Source: Budorcas taxicolor (taxonomy: Eukaryota; Chordata; Mammalia; Artiodactyla; Bovidae). Taken from it: a stretch of DNA of 64,000 nt. The notes beneath the pieces are model-generated. The model saw nothing but the letters and a program-made list of their open reading frames with translations. It had not been told where the DNA came from and did no database searches. The stretch lies in the NCBI RefSeq assembly GCF_023091745.1, contig NC_068920.1, positions 121,180,622 through 121,244,621 on the forward strand, written 5' to 3'. How positions within the stretch are numbered: position 1 is the stretch's first letter; each line of letters starts with the position of its first letter. Shown here in pieces: positions 1 through 11,510 of the stretch. The translations under genes and the position numbers were made by a program.

Positions 1-345
1 GAGGAGGAACTGATCCTTGATCTGTGGTTTGAAGGATAAATAAGAGTTATACTAGAAGGAAAAATGGAGGTAAGCCAACAGAAAATGAATGGTATCTGAC
101 ACATGTATGTAAAGAAGATTGAAAAACCACAGTTCTATCAGGCAATAACAGGTCTTTCAATATGGAAGGAATGTTTGATGTGTGAGAGAATACAGTGGAA
201 ACTAATTCTAAACCAGTAGACAGAGCTACTAAAAAAGACTTAGAAATCTTTGGTACACAAAATGATCACTGGAATGAGAATTCTTTTGCAATAAAATGGT
301 AAAAAGAACATGAACAAGTTTTCAATGATGAAATATTAATGGCCT
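1..345. other. AT-rich DNA without recognised features
   Basis: No open frame of note and no repeat I can identify. The 3' end of this stretch is the insertion site of the following SINE. Confidence 0.5.
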
Positions 346-355
346 ATAATCATGA

Positions 356-697
356 GCTATCAGGGCTTCCTGATATCAGGGCTTTCCTAATAGCTCAGTT
401 GGTAAAGAATCTGCCTGCAATGCAGGAGACCCCAGGAATTCCCTTCAATTCCTGGGTAGGGAAGATTTGCCGAAGAAGGGATAGGCTGCCCACTCCAGTA
501 TTCTTGGGCTTCCCTTGTGGTTCAGCTGGTAAAGAAGCGACCTGCAACGCAGGAGACCTGGGCTCGATCCCTGGGTTGGGAAGATCCCATGGAGAAGGGA
601 AAGGCTACTCACTCCAGTATTCTGGCCTGGAGAATTCCATAGACTATAGTCCATGGGGTTGCAAAGAGTTGGACACAACTGAGCGACTTTCACTTTC
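356..697 (+). mobile_element. Bov-tA SINE, dimeric form
   Basis: Two tRNA-Glu-like heads occur in tandem (from about 379 and about 506), each with an A-box-like tagctcagttggt or ttcagctggt and, in the second, a B-box-like ggctcgatccc. The second unit runs into the Bov-A body ending gagcgactttcacttt. A 10-bp duplication ataatcatga (346-355 and 698-707) flanks the insert. The extra gctatcagggcttcctgat at the 5' end lies inside the duplication and looks like a stuttered SINE start. These SINEs are transcribed by RNA polymerase III and share their tail with BovB. Confidence 0.88.
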
Positions 698-849
698 ATA
701 ATCATGAAAAGATATTTTAGTTTCCCAATATTCAAAGTTTAAAAATGTAATTTCAAACTGCACAAGTTTTTTTAAAGTTGTTACTTATTGGTTGCAAAGT
801 TTGGGGGGAAAACAGGTGTTTACATTTACTGGGGATATAGACTTTATAG

Positions 850-912
850 CAGGGGTTGGTAAGCTATGGCTTACTAGCCAAATATAGCCTGCCTTTTATA
901 CAGTCCTTGAGT
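850..912. mobile_element. hAT (Charlie-type) DNA transposon end, fragment
   Basis: The stretch starts caggggttggtaagctatgg and continues with a 'tagccaaatatagcctgcc'-like segment, matching the terminal region of an old mammalian hAT non-autonomous family. A longer relative lies at 45464-45783. Only one end is present. The subfamily is not assigned. Confidence 0.5.
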
Positions 913-937
913 TATCAATGCTGTTTACCTAGCATAA

Positions 938-1199
938 GGCCTTCCAGATCCATTAATGTTGCTGCAAATGGCAAAAATCTCATTCTTATTTAGGGGTGAG
1001 AAGCATTCCATTTGTGTATGTGTATGTGTGTGTGTGTAGTCTTCTTTATCCATTCATCAGTTGATGGACACTTAGGTTACTTTTGTATCTTGGCAATTGT
1101 AAATAGTGTTGCTATTAACACTGGGGTGAATGTATCCTTTCAAACAAGTGCTTTTGTTTCTCTCAGATGTATATTCAGGCATGGAATTGCTGGGTCATA
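938..1199 (-). mobile_element. Old L1, ORF2 3' part, antisense (left piece)
   Basis: Antisense L1 text is recognisable (ttgatggacacttaggtt, ggaattgctgggtcat). A short TG-rich microsatellite sits at about 1012-1037. The L1 stops exactly where BovB begins and resumes at about 1709 with tggtagttctatttt, the expected next words of the same L1. Confidence 0.8.
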
Positions 1200-1708
1200 A
1201 AGCTATGACAAATTTAGACGGCATATTAAAAAGCAGAGACATCACTTTGCCAACAAGGTCCATCTAGTCAAAGCTATGACTTTGCCAATAGTCATGTATG
1301 ATGTGAGAGCTGGACCATAAAGAAAGCTGAGCAATGAAGAAATGATGCTTTTGAACTGTGGTGTTGGAGAAGACTCGAGAGTCCCTTGGACAGCAAGATC
1401 AAACTAGTCAATCCTAAAGGAAATCAACCCTGGATATTCATTGGAAGGACTGATGCTGAAACTGAAACTTCAATACTTTGGCCACCTGCTGTGAAGAGCT
1501 GACTCACTGGAAAAGACCCTGACACTAGGAAACATTGAAGGCAAGAAGAAGGGGATGACAGGATGAGATGGTTGGATGACATCACTGACTTGATGGACAC
1601 AAGTTTGAGCAAAATCTGGGAAACGATGAAAGACAAGGAACCTTGGCATGCTGCAGTCCGTGGGGTCGCAAAGAGTTGGACACAACTTAGTGACTGAATA
1701 GCAACAAT
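1200..1708 (+). mobile_element. BovB 3' fragment inserted in old L1
   Basis: It starts inside the C-terminal coding region (attaaaaagcagagacatc) and ends with the 3' terminal gagttggacacaacttagtg, then gactgaatagcaacaa. It is 5'-truncated, about 0.5 kb, with several frame-breaking changes. It splits one L1 at adjacent words, giving the relative age: L1 first, BovB later. Confidence 0.9.
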
Positions 1709-2080
1709 GGTAGTTCTATTTTAGTTATTATGAGAAAACTCTATGCTGTTTTCCCCAATTTACATCCCCACCAACAGTGTATGAAGATTCTCTTTTTTCT
1801 ACATCCTTGCCAGCATTTGTCATTTGTGTTTTTTAATGATGGCCCTTCCAACAGCTGTGAGATGACATCTAATTGTGGTTCTGATTTGCATTTCCCTGAT
1901 GATTGTACCTCTTTCAATGGGTGTCTGCATTTTCTTAAATTTTGGAAAACTGTTCACTTCCTCTGCCCATTTTATAATCAGGTTGTTTCTTTTTGGATGT
2001 TCAGTTGTGTGGACTAATTATATATTTTGGATATTAACCCCTTATTGGTCATATTATATGCAAATAATTTTTCCCATTCA
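1709..2080 (-). mobile_element. Old L1, antisense (right piece)
   Basis: This continues the L1 interrupted by BovB: catccccaccaacagtgt, then a tcatttgtgttttttaatg-like stretch, in antisense order through the ORF2 C-terminal region. It ends near a TTTTG run, after which a second L1 tail begins in the opposite direction. Confidence 0.8.
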
Positions 2081-2104
2081 GTAGTTTTGTTTTGTTTTGT
2101 TGTT

Positions 2105-2413
2105 ATACTAAATGAAATAAGTCAGACAGAGAAAGACAAATACTAGATGATATTACTTATATGTGGAATATAAAAAATACAATTAGTGAATATAACAAAA
2201 GAGTAGACTCACAAATACAGAGAACAAACTAGTTACCAGTGGAGAGGAAAGAAGGTCATGATAGGCATAAGGGATTGAGAAGTGTAAACTATTAGGTATA
2301 AATCAGGCTACATGGATATATTATATAACATAGGGAATATAACAAATATTTTATAATAAATATAAATAGAGTTAACCTGTAAAAATTGTGAATCACTATA
2401 TTATATATATATA
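2105..2413 (+). mobile_element. Old L1 3' end, sense
   Basis: Sense L1 C-terminal and 3'UTR words (aatgaaataagtcagacag, tatgtggaatataaaaaat) lead into gtgaatcactat and a TA run. It follows the preceding antisense L1 head to head. The TA run at its end is the landing site of the next SINE. Confidence 0.75.
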
Positions 2414-2414
2414 T

Positions 2415-2627
2415 GGGGCTTCCCTGGTGGCTCAGAGGTTAAAGCGCCTGCATGCAATGTGGGAGACCTGGGTTCAATCCCTGGGTTGGGAAGATCCCCT
2501 GGAGAAGGAAATGGAAACCCACTCCAGTATTCTTGCCTGGAGAATCCCATGGACAGAGGAGCTTGGTGGGCTACAGTCCACAGGTTGCAAAGAGTCGGAC
2601 ACGACTGAGCAACTTCACTTCACTTCA
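2415..2627 (+). mobile_element. Bov-tA SINE in a TA run
   Basis: Complete Bov-tA: tRNA-like head ggggcttccctggtggctc, B-box ggttcaatccc, body and tail gagcaacttcacttcactt. TA repeats lie directly on both sides, so the target was the TA tract at the end of the L1. Confidence 0.93.
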
Positions 2628-3205
2628 TATTATATATAGTATATATAGACTAGTATATATAGTATAGTGTATATATATATAAAGTATTTATATATATATA
2701 AAGTATATATACTATACTATACTATCGTATATATACAGTATATATGTAGTGTGAGTATATATAGTATATAGTATAGTATAGTACTGTACTCCACATATAC
2801 TATATATAGTGCATATATATATAGTACTATAGTATACTATACTATATAGCTATATAGTATACATATATAGCATATATATAGCATATATGTATATATATAT
2901 ACTATATATAGTATATAAATAGTATACTATATATATATACTATAGTATGTATACTATACTATATAGTATATAGTGCAGTATATACTATACTATACTATAT
3001 AGTGTATAGTGTATAGTATATATATAGTATATACTGTATATACACTATACATACTGTATATAGTATATAATATACTGTATACTGTATATACTGTATACTA
3101 TATACTGTATATACTATATACACTATATATTATATACTATACTATATACTATATATAGCACATATATATATGATACTATATAATATAGTATACTATACTA
3201 TATAG
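2628..3205. repeat. TA-rich degenerate tandem array (TATAG/TATAC)
   Basis: About 580 bp composed almost only of TA with interspersed C and G in words such as tatactata, tatagtata and tatatagc. Many segments are their own reverse complement, so the strand could form hairpins. It has no fixed unit length. It follows the TA run used by the Bov-tA insertion and probably grew by slippage from it. Confidence 0.9.
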
Positions 3206-3420
3206 ACAGCAACTCTACTTGTTTGTATTTTATTTTTACAAAGTCCCTAATGCCTTTTATTTCAGTCAAAAAAAATCTATTTATATATTTCCCTTCTTTT
3301 AAAGTTCCCCATTTGTTGTAAAATCAATTTACACAGTTTTTCTAAAGGTTACATTCAGCTAACTCAACAACCCACCACCTACTAGTCCTGTAAAGTTCAG
3401 GAATGATAGACATGACAGGG

Positions 3421-3567
3421 GGCTCTGGAGTCCAATGGCCTGGGTTTAAGCCTGGCTCTGCTGTCACTAGTTAGGTGAACTTCAACAGCTTGCTGAATTT
3501 CTTCAGGCATCTGCCTCATTTATAAAGGAGGTCATAGTATTTTAGGAGAGTTATGAGAATTATGTAA
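3421..3567 (+). mobile_element. MIR SINE, left part
   Basis: An old MIR is recognisable by tctggagtccaatggcctgg, then gttaggtgaacttcaacag and catttataaaggagg. It is cut by Bov-tA and its 3' part (cacagtgcctggcaca) resumes at about 3793. Confidence 0.75.
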
Positions 3568-3777
3568 GGGGCTTTGCTGGTAGCTTAGATGGTAAAGAAT
3601 CTACCTACAATGCAGGAGACATAGGTTCCATCCTTAGGTTGGGAAGATCCCCTGGAGAAGAGAATGGCTATCAACTCCAGTATTCTTGCCTGGAGAATTC
3701 CATGGAGAGAGGAGCTTGGCGGGCTATAGTCCATGGGTTGCAAAGAGTCAGACATGACTGAGCAACTAACACTTTGA
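3568..3777 (+). mobile_element. Bov-tA SINE inserted in MIR
   Basis: tRNA-like head ggggctttgctggtagctta, Bov-A body and tail gagcaactaacactttg. An imperfect short duplication (atgtaagg before, atataagg after) fits the insertion site. Confidence 0.9.
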
Positions 3778-3778
3778 C

Positions 3779-3835
3779 ACATATAAGGCTTACACAGTGC
3801 CTGGCACAAAGTCACTAGTGATTATCAACTTTTAC
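3779..3835 (+). mobile_element. MIR SINE, right part
   Basis: Contains the conserved MIR 3' words acagtgcctggcacaaagt, in register with the left part. Confidence 0.65.
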
Positions 3836-4507
3836 CTGTGCCCATTCTATTATGTTTAATCACATGAAGAGCCAACATCCACTTTTTCTTGAGAGATGCA
3901 AAATACAGATGTAGAACAGTAAAGCACAGAATGCAATAATTAAAACATGTTGATGTATGGCAAAACCAATACAATATTGTAAAGTAAAAAAAAGTACACC
4001 TTTGTACACATATGCTTTTTGAACACAGATTCTCTCTAAAAGAATGTGCTATACTATACTATATATATATAGACAGCAACTATACTTCAATTTTAAAAAA
4101 GACCAGTGTTTACATTTTTAAATGGCTGAAAGAACTGTGTTAAACCACTCAAGTCTGTATGGCTCTGGAATTAGCTCACCTTGCAGACTTGAAAATGTTT
4201 CAGTTTAAAACTACAAGCCAAATAGTACTTATTGTGAAACATACATTGTGATAAAGTTTTTCAGTGAAAACTAACATTGTTTTGACTTGCAAGTAATACC
4301 AGGCTGTGTTACACACCTGTAAAAATTAAAAGTTAAAACCGTCAAAAACTAAAAGTAAGATCTCCATTCTTACACAAAGTCCCAGCAATATATTTCAGTC
4401 CATGGCATTTTTCAACCTTGATACAAGTGCCAAGGAAATGTCCATAGTTCAAACTCTATCTAATGGTTCAATTAAGGGAAGTAATTAATTTACAATGTAC
4501 TAACATA
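3836..4507. other. AT-rich DNA with an L1 tail remnant
   Basis: No gene seen. At 3945-3993 a short L1_BT-type 3' end is present (gttgatgtatggcaaaacca). At about 4050-4087 a TATAC run followed by agacagcaactatactt repeats the words found at the right edge of the TA array (about 3190-3216), suggesting a shared L1-tail or local-copy origin. Confidence 0.5.
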
Positions 4508-4521
4508 TTAAAAGGCAGTCT

Positions 4522-6366
4522 CAATTCAGTTCACTTGCTCAGTCATGTCCAACTTTGCAATGCCATGAATCGCAGCATGCCAGGCCTCCCTGTCTATCAC
4601 CAACTCCCGGAGTTTACTCAAACTCATGTTCATCGAGTCGGTGATGCCATCCAGCCATCTCATCCTCTGTCATCCCCTTCTCCTCCTGCCCCCAATCCCT
4701 CCCAGCATCAGGGTCTTTACTGGAGTTTCAGCTTTAGCATCAGTCCTTCCAATGAACACCCAGGACTGATCTCCCTTAGAATGGACTGGTTGGATCTCCT
4801 TGCTGTCCAAGGGACTCTCAAGAGTCTTCTCCAACACCACAGTTCAAAAGCATCAATTCCTCAGTGCTCAGCTTTCTTCACAGTCCAATTCTCACATCCA
4901 TACATGACCACTGGAAAAACCATAGCCTTGACCAGACAGACCTCTGTTGGCAAAGTAATGTCTCTGCTTTTTAATATGCTATCTAGCCTGAGGTCAGGGG
5001 CAGCGGCTGAGAGGAGCTACCCCACATCCAAGGAGCAGTGGCTGCGTTGGCGCAGGAGGGCCGAGAGGAGCTACTCCACGTTCAAGGTCAGGAGGGGCAG
5101 CCATGAGGAGATACCCCTCGTCCAAGGTAAGGAGCAGTGGCTGCGCTTTGCTGGAGCAGCTGTGAAGAGACACCCCATGTCCAAGGTAAGAGAAACTCAA
5201 GTAAGACGGTAGGTGTTGCGAGAGGGCATCAGAGGGCAGACACACTGAAACCATAATCAGAGAAAAGAAGCCAATCTGATCACACAGACCACAGCCTTGT
5301 CTAACTCAATGAAACTAAGCCATGCCGTGTGGGGCCACCCAAGATGGGCAGGTCATGGTGGAGAGGTCTGACAGAATGTGGTCCACTGGAGAATGGAATG
5401 GCAAATTACTTCAGTATTCTTGCCTTGAGAATCCCATGAACAGTATGAAAAGGCAAAATGATAGGATACTGAAAGAGGAACTCCCCAGGTCAGTAAGTGC
5501 CCAATATTCTACTGGAGATCAATGGAGAAATAACTCCAGAAAGAATGAAGGGATGGAGCCAAAGCAAAAACAGTACCCAGTTGTGGATGTGACTGGTGAT
5601 AGAAGCAAGGTCCGATCCTGTAAAGAGCAATACTGCATAGGAACCTGGAATGTTAGGTCCTTGAATCAAGGCAAATTGGAAGTGGTCAAACAAGAGATGG
5701 CAAGGGTGAACATCGACATTCTAGGAATCAGCAAACAAAAATGGACTGGAATGGGTAACTTTAACTCAGATGACCATTGTATCTACTACTGTGGGCAGGA
5801 ATCCCTTAGGAGAAATGGAGTAGCCATCATGGTCAACAACAGTCCGAAATGCAGTACTTGGATGCAATCTCAAAAACGACAGAATGATCTCTGTTCGTTT
5901 CCAAGGCAAACCACTCAATATCACGGTAATCCAAGCCTATGCCCTGACCAGTAACACTGAAGAAGCTGAAGTTGAACGGTTCTATGAAGACCTACAAGAC
6001 CTTTTAGAACTAACACCCCAAAATGATGTCCTTTTCACTATAGGGGACTGGAATGCAAAAGTAGGAAGTCAAGAAACACCTGGCTAACAGACAAATTTGC
6101 TCTTGGAGTATGGGATGAAGCAGGGCAAAGACTAATAGAGTTTTGCCAAGAGAATGCACTGGTCATGGAAAACACCCTCTTCCAACAACACAAGAGAAGA
6201 CTCTACACATGGACAGCACCAGATGGTCAACAGTGAAATCAGATTGATTATATTCTTTGCAGTCAAAGATGGAGAATCTCTATACAGTCAGCAAAACAAG
6301 ACCAGGAGCTGACTGTGGCTCAGATCATGAACTCCTTTATTGCCAAATTTAGACTTAAAAGGCAGT
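4522..6366 (-). mobile_element. BovB with 5' inversion (twin-primed insertion)
   Basis: The insert lies between perfect 14-bp duplications ttaaaaggcagtct (4508-4521 and 6355-6368, the right one overlapping BovB text). From 4522 to about 4986 it is BovB 3' sequence in antisense, starting at the element's 3' end. From about 4987 to 6366 it is BovB 5' sequence in sense: GC-rich 5'UTR, then endonuclease frames (GTWNVRSLN near 5640, GDWNAKVG near 6045, SDH region near 6325). The middle, including the RT core, is absent. One duplication around two opposed pieces is the expected product of twin priming. The overlapping ttaaa could have been the internal priming site. Coding is broken by several frameshifts. 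Confidence 0.9.
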
Positions 6367-6368
6367 CT

Positions 6369-7142
6369 AGTCTAGTCTTTAGCTAATAGAGTTCTAAAAA
6401 TGCCTTCTGGTCAGTGAATATGTGCAATTAACCATACATACACTCATATCATATATATCAATATTTGGCAGTAGTTGTCTATGAGGAAGGAAATTTGCAA
6501 AATGAAAATAAATTTCACCATAGATCAGTATCCACAGATGAATATTTACAATGGATTTTGTTGATAAGGAATAGCACCTTTCAACTCTTATTCCCCCAAA
6601 AGAACTCCATTATTTACATGTGTAGAACTTCATTATGAAAACTGTACTCAATTATTAGATTTTTAACTTTATAAAAAAATGTATGGAAATTTGCTTTCTA
6701 TCATACTCAATTATTACATTTAAAATTTTGTTTTATCAATAAAGATCTATGGAAATTTGTTTTCTCAAGTACCTATATAATAACCTCAATTTTGCTTCAT
6801 GACCCATAAACCTATACTATTTGCTATTTGGTTCTTTATAGAAAAAGTTTGATGATTCCATATTTAATTAATATATCAGAATTTAAAATTAGCATATATA
6901 TACTTTTGGAAACTCTTCCTAAGGAAATGATGTGATCAATCTTATGTCCAAGATTGGTGAGAGTCAAAAGAAAAGATAGCTATCAAGCCAAAAATCAAAT
7001 TATCCTCCAATTAAAAATAAAATTAAAACAGATTGGTGCTGACAGCAATACTTATTTTTTCTTACAAAGGAATTCTACATTTATTTACCAAAAATATTAC
7101 ATCGACCTTTTTTGCATATAATATATAACATTATACTGTTTT
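6369..7142. other. AT-rich DNA, no feature recognised
   Basis: About 770 bp between two BovB copies with many stops in all frames and no repeat family I can name. Confidence 0.5.
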
Positions 7143-9939
7143 TGAGGGGCAAATTCCCCAGATCAGTAGGTGCCCAATATGCCACTGGAGAAGAGCAGAG
7201 AAATAGCTCCAGAAGGTATGAAGAAGCTGATTGAGCCAAAGTGGAAACAACACCCAGGTGTGCATGTGTCTGGTGGTGAAAGTAAAGTCCAATGCTGTAA
7301 AGAAAAATACCGCATAGGAACCTGGAATGTTAGGTCCATGACAGGGTAAATTGAAAGTGGTCAACAGGAGATGGCAAGAGTGAACATCAACATCTTAGCA
7401 ACAGTGAACTAAAATGGCCTGGAATGGGCAAATTTAATTCAGATGACAATTATATCTACTACTGTGGGCAAGAATCTCTTAAAAGAAATGGAGTAGCTTT
7501 CATAGTCATCAAGAGTCCAAAATGCAGTACTTGGGTACAATCTCAAAAATGGCAGAATGATCTCTGTTCGTTTCCAAGGCAAACGATTCAACATCACAGT
7601 AATCCAAGTCTATGCCCCAACCACTAATGCCAAAAAAGCTGAAGTTGAATGGTTCTATGAAGACCAACAAGGCTTTCTAGAACTAACACCAAAAAAGATG
7701 TTCTTTCTTCATCATAGGGACTAGAATGCTAAAGTAAGAAGTCAAGAGATACCTGGAGTAACAGGCAAGTTTGGCCTAGGAGTACAAAATGAAGCAGGGC
7801 AAAGGCTAACAGTTTTGCCAAGAGAAGGCACTGGTCATAGAGACACCTTCTTCCAACACGAGAGATGATCATACACATGGATATCACCAGATGGTCAATA
7901 CCAAAATCAGACTTATTATATTCTTTGCAGTCAAAGATGGAGAAGCTCTATACAGTCAGCAAAAACTAGACCGGGAGCTGTCTGTGGCTCAGATCATGAA
8001 CTCCTTATTGCCAAATCAGACTTAAATTGAAGAAAGTAGAGAAAACCACTAGGCCATTCATGTATGACCTAAATCAAATCCCTTACAGTGGAAGCGACAA
8101 ATAGATTCAAGGGATTAAATCTGATAGAGTGCTTAAAGAACTATGGATGGAGGTTCGTGACATTGTATAGGAGGCAGTGATCAAAACCATCCCCAAGAAA
8201 AAGAAATGTAAAAATGCAAAACAGGCTGTCTGAGGAGGCCTTACAAATAGCTAAGAAAAAAATAAAAGCGAAAGGCAAAGGAGAAAACAAAGATAAACCC
8301 ACTTGAATACAGAGTTCCAAAGAATATCAAGGAGAGATAAGAAAACCTTCCTACGTGATCAATGCAAAGAAATAAAGGAAAACAACAGAATGGGAAAGAC
8401 TAGAGATCTTTTCAAGAAAATTATGATACCAAGGGAACATAACATGCAAAGATGGGCACAATAAAGGACAGAAATGATATGGACCTAACAGAAGCAGAAG
8501 ATACTAGGAAGAGATGGCAAGAATAAACAGAAGAAGTGTACACAAAAGGTCTTAATGACTCAGATAACCACAATGGTGTGATCACTAACCTAGAGCTAGA
8601 CATCTTGGAGTGCAAAGCCAAGTGGGCCTTAGGAAGCATACTATGAACAAAGCTAGTGGAGGGGATGGAATTCCAGTAGAGCTATTTCAAATTCTAAAAG
8701 ATGATGCTGTGAAAGTGCTCCACTCAATATGCCAGCAAATTTGGAAAACTCAGCATTGGCCACAGGACCAGAAAAGATCAGTTTTCATTCCAGTCCCCAG
8801 GAAGGGCAATGCCCAAGAATGTTCAAACTACCAAATAATTGCACTCATTTCACATCTAGCAAAGTAATGCTCAGAATTCTCCAAGTCAGGCTTCAGCAGT
8901 ATGTGAACTGAGAACTTCCAGATGTTCAGGTTGGATTTAGAAAAGGCAGAGGAACTAGAGATCAAATTGCCAACATCTGTTGGATCTTAGAAAACGCAAG
9001 AGAATTTCAGAAAAACATCCACTTCTGCTTTATTGACTACATTTTGACCGTGTGGATCACAACAAACTGTGGAAAATTCTTCAAGAGATGCGAATACCAG
9101 ACTACTTGACCTGCCTCTTGAGAAACCTGGATACAGGTCTAGAAGCAACAGTTAGAACAGGACATGGAACAACAGACTGGTACCAATAGTAAAAGGAGTA
9201 CGTCAAGGCTGTATATTGTCACCCTGCTTATTTAACTTATATGCAGAGTACATCATGGGAAATGCCAGGCTGGATGAAGCACAAGCTGGAATCAAGACTG
9301 CTGGGAGAAATATCAATAACCTCACATATGCAGATGACACCCCCATTATGGAAGAAAGCCAAGAAGAACTAAGGAGCCTATTGATGAACGTGAAAGAGGA
9401 GAGTGAAAAAGCTGGCTTAAAATTCAACATTGAAAAAACAAATATCATGCCATCTGGTCCCATCACCTCATGGCAAATAGATGGGGAAACAATGGAAACA
9501 GTGACAGACTATTTTCCTGGGCTCCATAATCACTGCAGATGGTGACTGCAGCCATGAAATTTAAGATGCTTGCTCCTTGAAAGAAAAGCAATGATAAACC
9601 TAGACAGCGTATTAAAAAGCAGAGACATTGCTTTGCTGACAAAGGTCCATATAGTCAAAGCTATGGTTTTTTCAGTAGAAGGACTGATTCTGAAGCTGCA
9701 GTTCCAATATTTTGACCACCTGATGCGAAGAGTCAACTCAAGGGAAAGACCCTGATGCAGGGAATGATTGAAGGCAGGAGGAGAAGGGATGACAGAGGAT
9801 GAGATGCTTGGATGGCATCACTGACTCAATGGATATGAGTTTGAGCAATCTCTGGGAGATAGTGAAGGACAGGGAAGGCTGGTTTGCTGCAGTCCATGGG
9901 GTCACAGAGTTGGTATGACTGAGTGACTGAACAACCACA
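7143..9939 (+). mobile_element. BovB, long 5'-truncated divergent copy
   Basis: It starts just upstream of the endonuclease region (ccccagatcagtaggtgccc) and runs to the 3' end (gagtgactgaacaaccacaa). Endonuclease words (GTWNVRSM near 7320), RT words (KAFD region lost near 9045, GVRQGCILSPC near 9200, YADD near 9330) and the C-terminal region are in order. Scattered indels and stops break it into frames no longer than about 110 codons, so it is an old copy. No clear duplication at the ends. Confidence 0.92.
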
Positions 9940-10091
9940 ATGAGTTATCAAAGGTACCATATATTATTTAGTTCTAGTTCTTACTGAATTCTTACTGAGT
10001 ACAGAAGTGTTATTTTCTCAACCTGCTCAAATATCTATCATTTGTTGCAAAGGCTGTTAGATATTTGATGAGGGTTACATAGCTGCTTTGG

Positions 10092-10364
10092 AGAAGGCAA
10101 TGGCAACCCACTCCAGTGTTCTTGCTTGGAAAATCCCATGGACAGAGGAGCCTGGTAGGCTGCAGTCCATGGAGTCAGGAAGAGTCGGACACAACTGAGC
10201 AACTTCACTTTCACTTTTCACTTTCATGCATTGGAGAAGGAAATGGCAACCCACTCCAGTGTTCTTGCCTGGAGAAACCCAGGGATAGCGGAACCTAGTA
10301 GGCTGCCGTCTATGGGGTCGCACAGAGTCGGACACGACTGAAGTGACTTAGCAGCAGCAGCAGC
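10092..10364 (+). mobile_element. BOV-A2 SINE with perfect 15-bp duplication
   Basis: Two Bov-A monomers in tandem joined by ttttcactttcatgcattgg, ending in cttagcagcagcagcagc. Perfect duplication acatagctgctttgg at 10077-10091 and 10365-10379. BOV-A2 has no tRNA head and is pecoran-specific; its tail resembles BovB. Confidence 0.95.
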
Positions 10365-10379
10365 ACATAGCTGCTTTGG

Positions 10380-11319
10380 TATTGTCTTAATACTGAAAAG
10401 TATTAGCTACTTCAAATATCTTATGGATGAAGGGACAGCATTTACAATCTACTGATTGACTGACTTACTAAGCTCCAATAGAAATCTTGTCACTTTAAGT
10501 CAGAAACAATATACTCAGGGAATCTTTTCAACTAGAATAAGATGGAAATTATTATACACCTAAAGTACATATTTAATATTTTTTCAGAGATTTTTCTTTT
10601 CATTGAACACCATTTGGTAATTTAGGAGTTTGATCATATTTTTAGGAAAGCAAAGTCTTAGTGTAGAATATGTCAGTTTGGTATTTCAAGTAATGTAATT
10701 ATTGGCAGCCTTTGTATGGGAGAGTTGTCCTTTATAAATAATGTCTTTTCTAGGTCTAACTGACAAAATTTAATTTTGTTAAATTGGCTCAGGATATGAA
10801 TAGAGATTTTAAACTGACAGCAATACTTAAAACAATAAAAAATCAGAAACAACTTATATGTACATCAATGGAAAAAAATCATGTTGTTTTTATAATCCAA
10901 GAATGCCATGATGCTTTCATAATAGATCTTTATATTCAATAAAGAAATTAGCAGTAATTTAAAAATATATTGCCATGTTCAATTTGCTAGTATATTATTT
11001 AATATTTTGGCAACTTTTTAAAATTTGAAGTATGGTTGCTATATAGTATTATATAAGTGCATCTATAGTCTTAGAAATTCTATCACCTTACTTACACTTG
11101 ACTGCTAACAAGCCTCAGCTTATATCAAGGTTATAGTAGCCATACAGAATAAGTTAAAGTGGCCTCTTTTCCCTATCTTTTCATCTCTGGCAAAATTTTT
11201 ATATGAGTATTCACTGAAAATAAGCAAAACATATACACTGCACTTAAGAAGAAACTACCATCCATTAGTAAGTGACATAAATGAACATCTGTTTAAAATA
11301 AAGATAGACTATATACCTG
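10380..11319. other. AT-rich DNA, no feature recognised
   Basis: No open frame or repeat that I can support. Confidence 0.45.
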
Positions 11320-11510
11320 CTTATGGCTGAAAAGACTATAGATTATAAATATATCAATTCTGACCCAAAATAACCTGTAAAGTTTAGTAGAATTCCAATC
11401 AAAATCCCCATAAGATTTTTCATGGAACTTGACAAGTTGATCTTAAAATTCACTTGTGAAAGTAAACGGTCAAGAATATCTAAGACTTATTCTAGTTAAC
11501 ATTAAGACTA
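11320..11510 (+). mobile_element. Old L1 ORF2 fragment
   Basis: Degraded L1 ORF2 words in sense: gaattccaatcaaaatcccc, then tttttcatggaacttgacaa. No frame remains. Borders are vague. Confidence 0.6.

Noticed and set aside
339..735. Open frames of 120 and 96 codons on both strands
   Set aside because: They lie inside a Bov-tA SINE; SINE composition often leaves such frames.
2415..2490. tRNA-Glu-like sequence with A and B boxes
   Set aside because: It is the SINE head, followed directly by Bov-A body; it does not fold as a full tRNA gene.
2628..3205. Centromeric or satellite array
   Set aside because: No fixed unit length and only 580 bp; fits slippage of a TA tract.
4994..5254. 86-codon minus frame rich in leucine, serine and proline
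   Set aside because: Shadow of the BovB GC-rich 5' region; same as 49294-49638.
5241..5300. Evenly spaced repeats as a CRISPR array
   Set aside because: Eukaryotic interspersed repeats throughout; no array of short repeats and spacers exists in the window.
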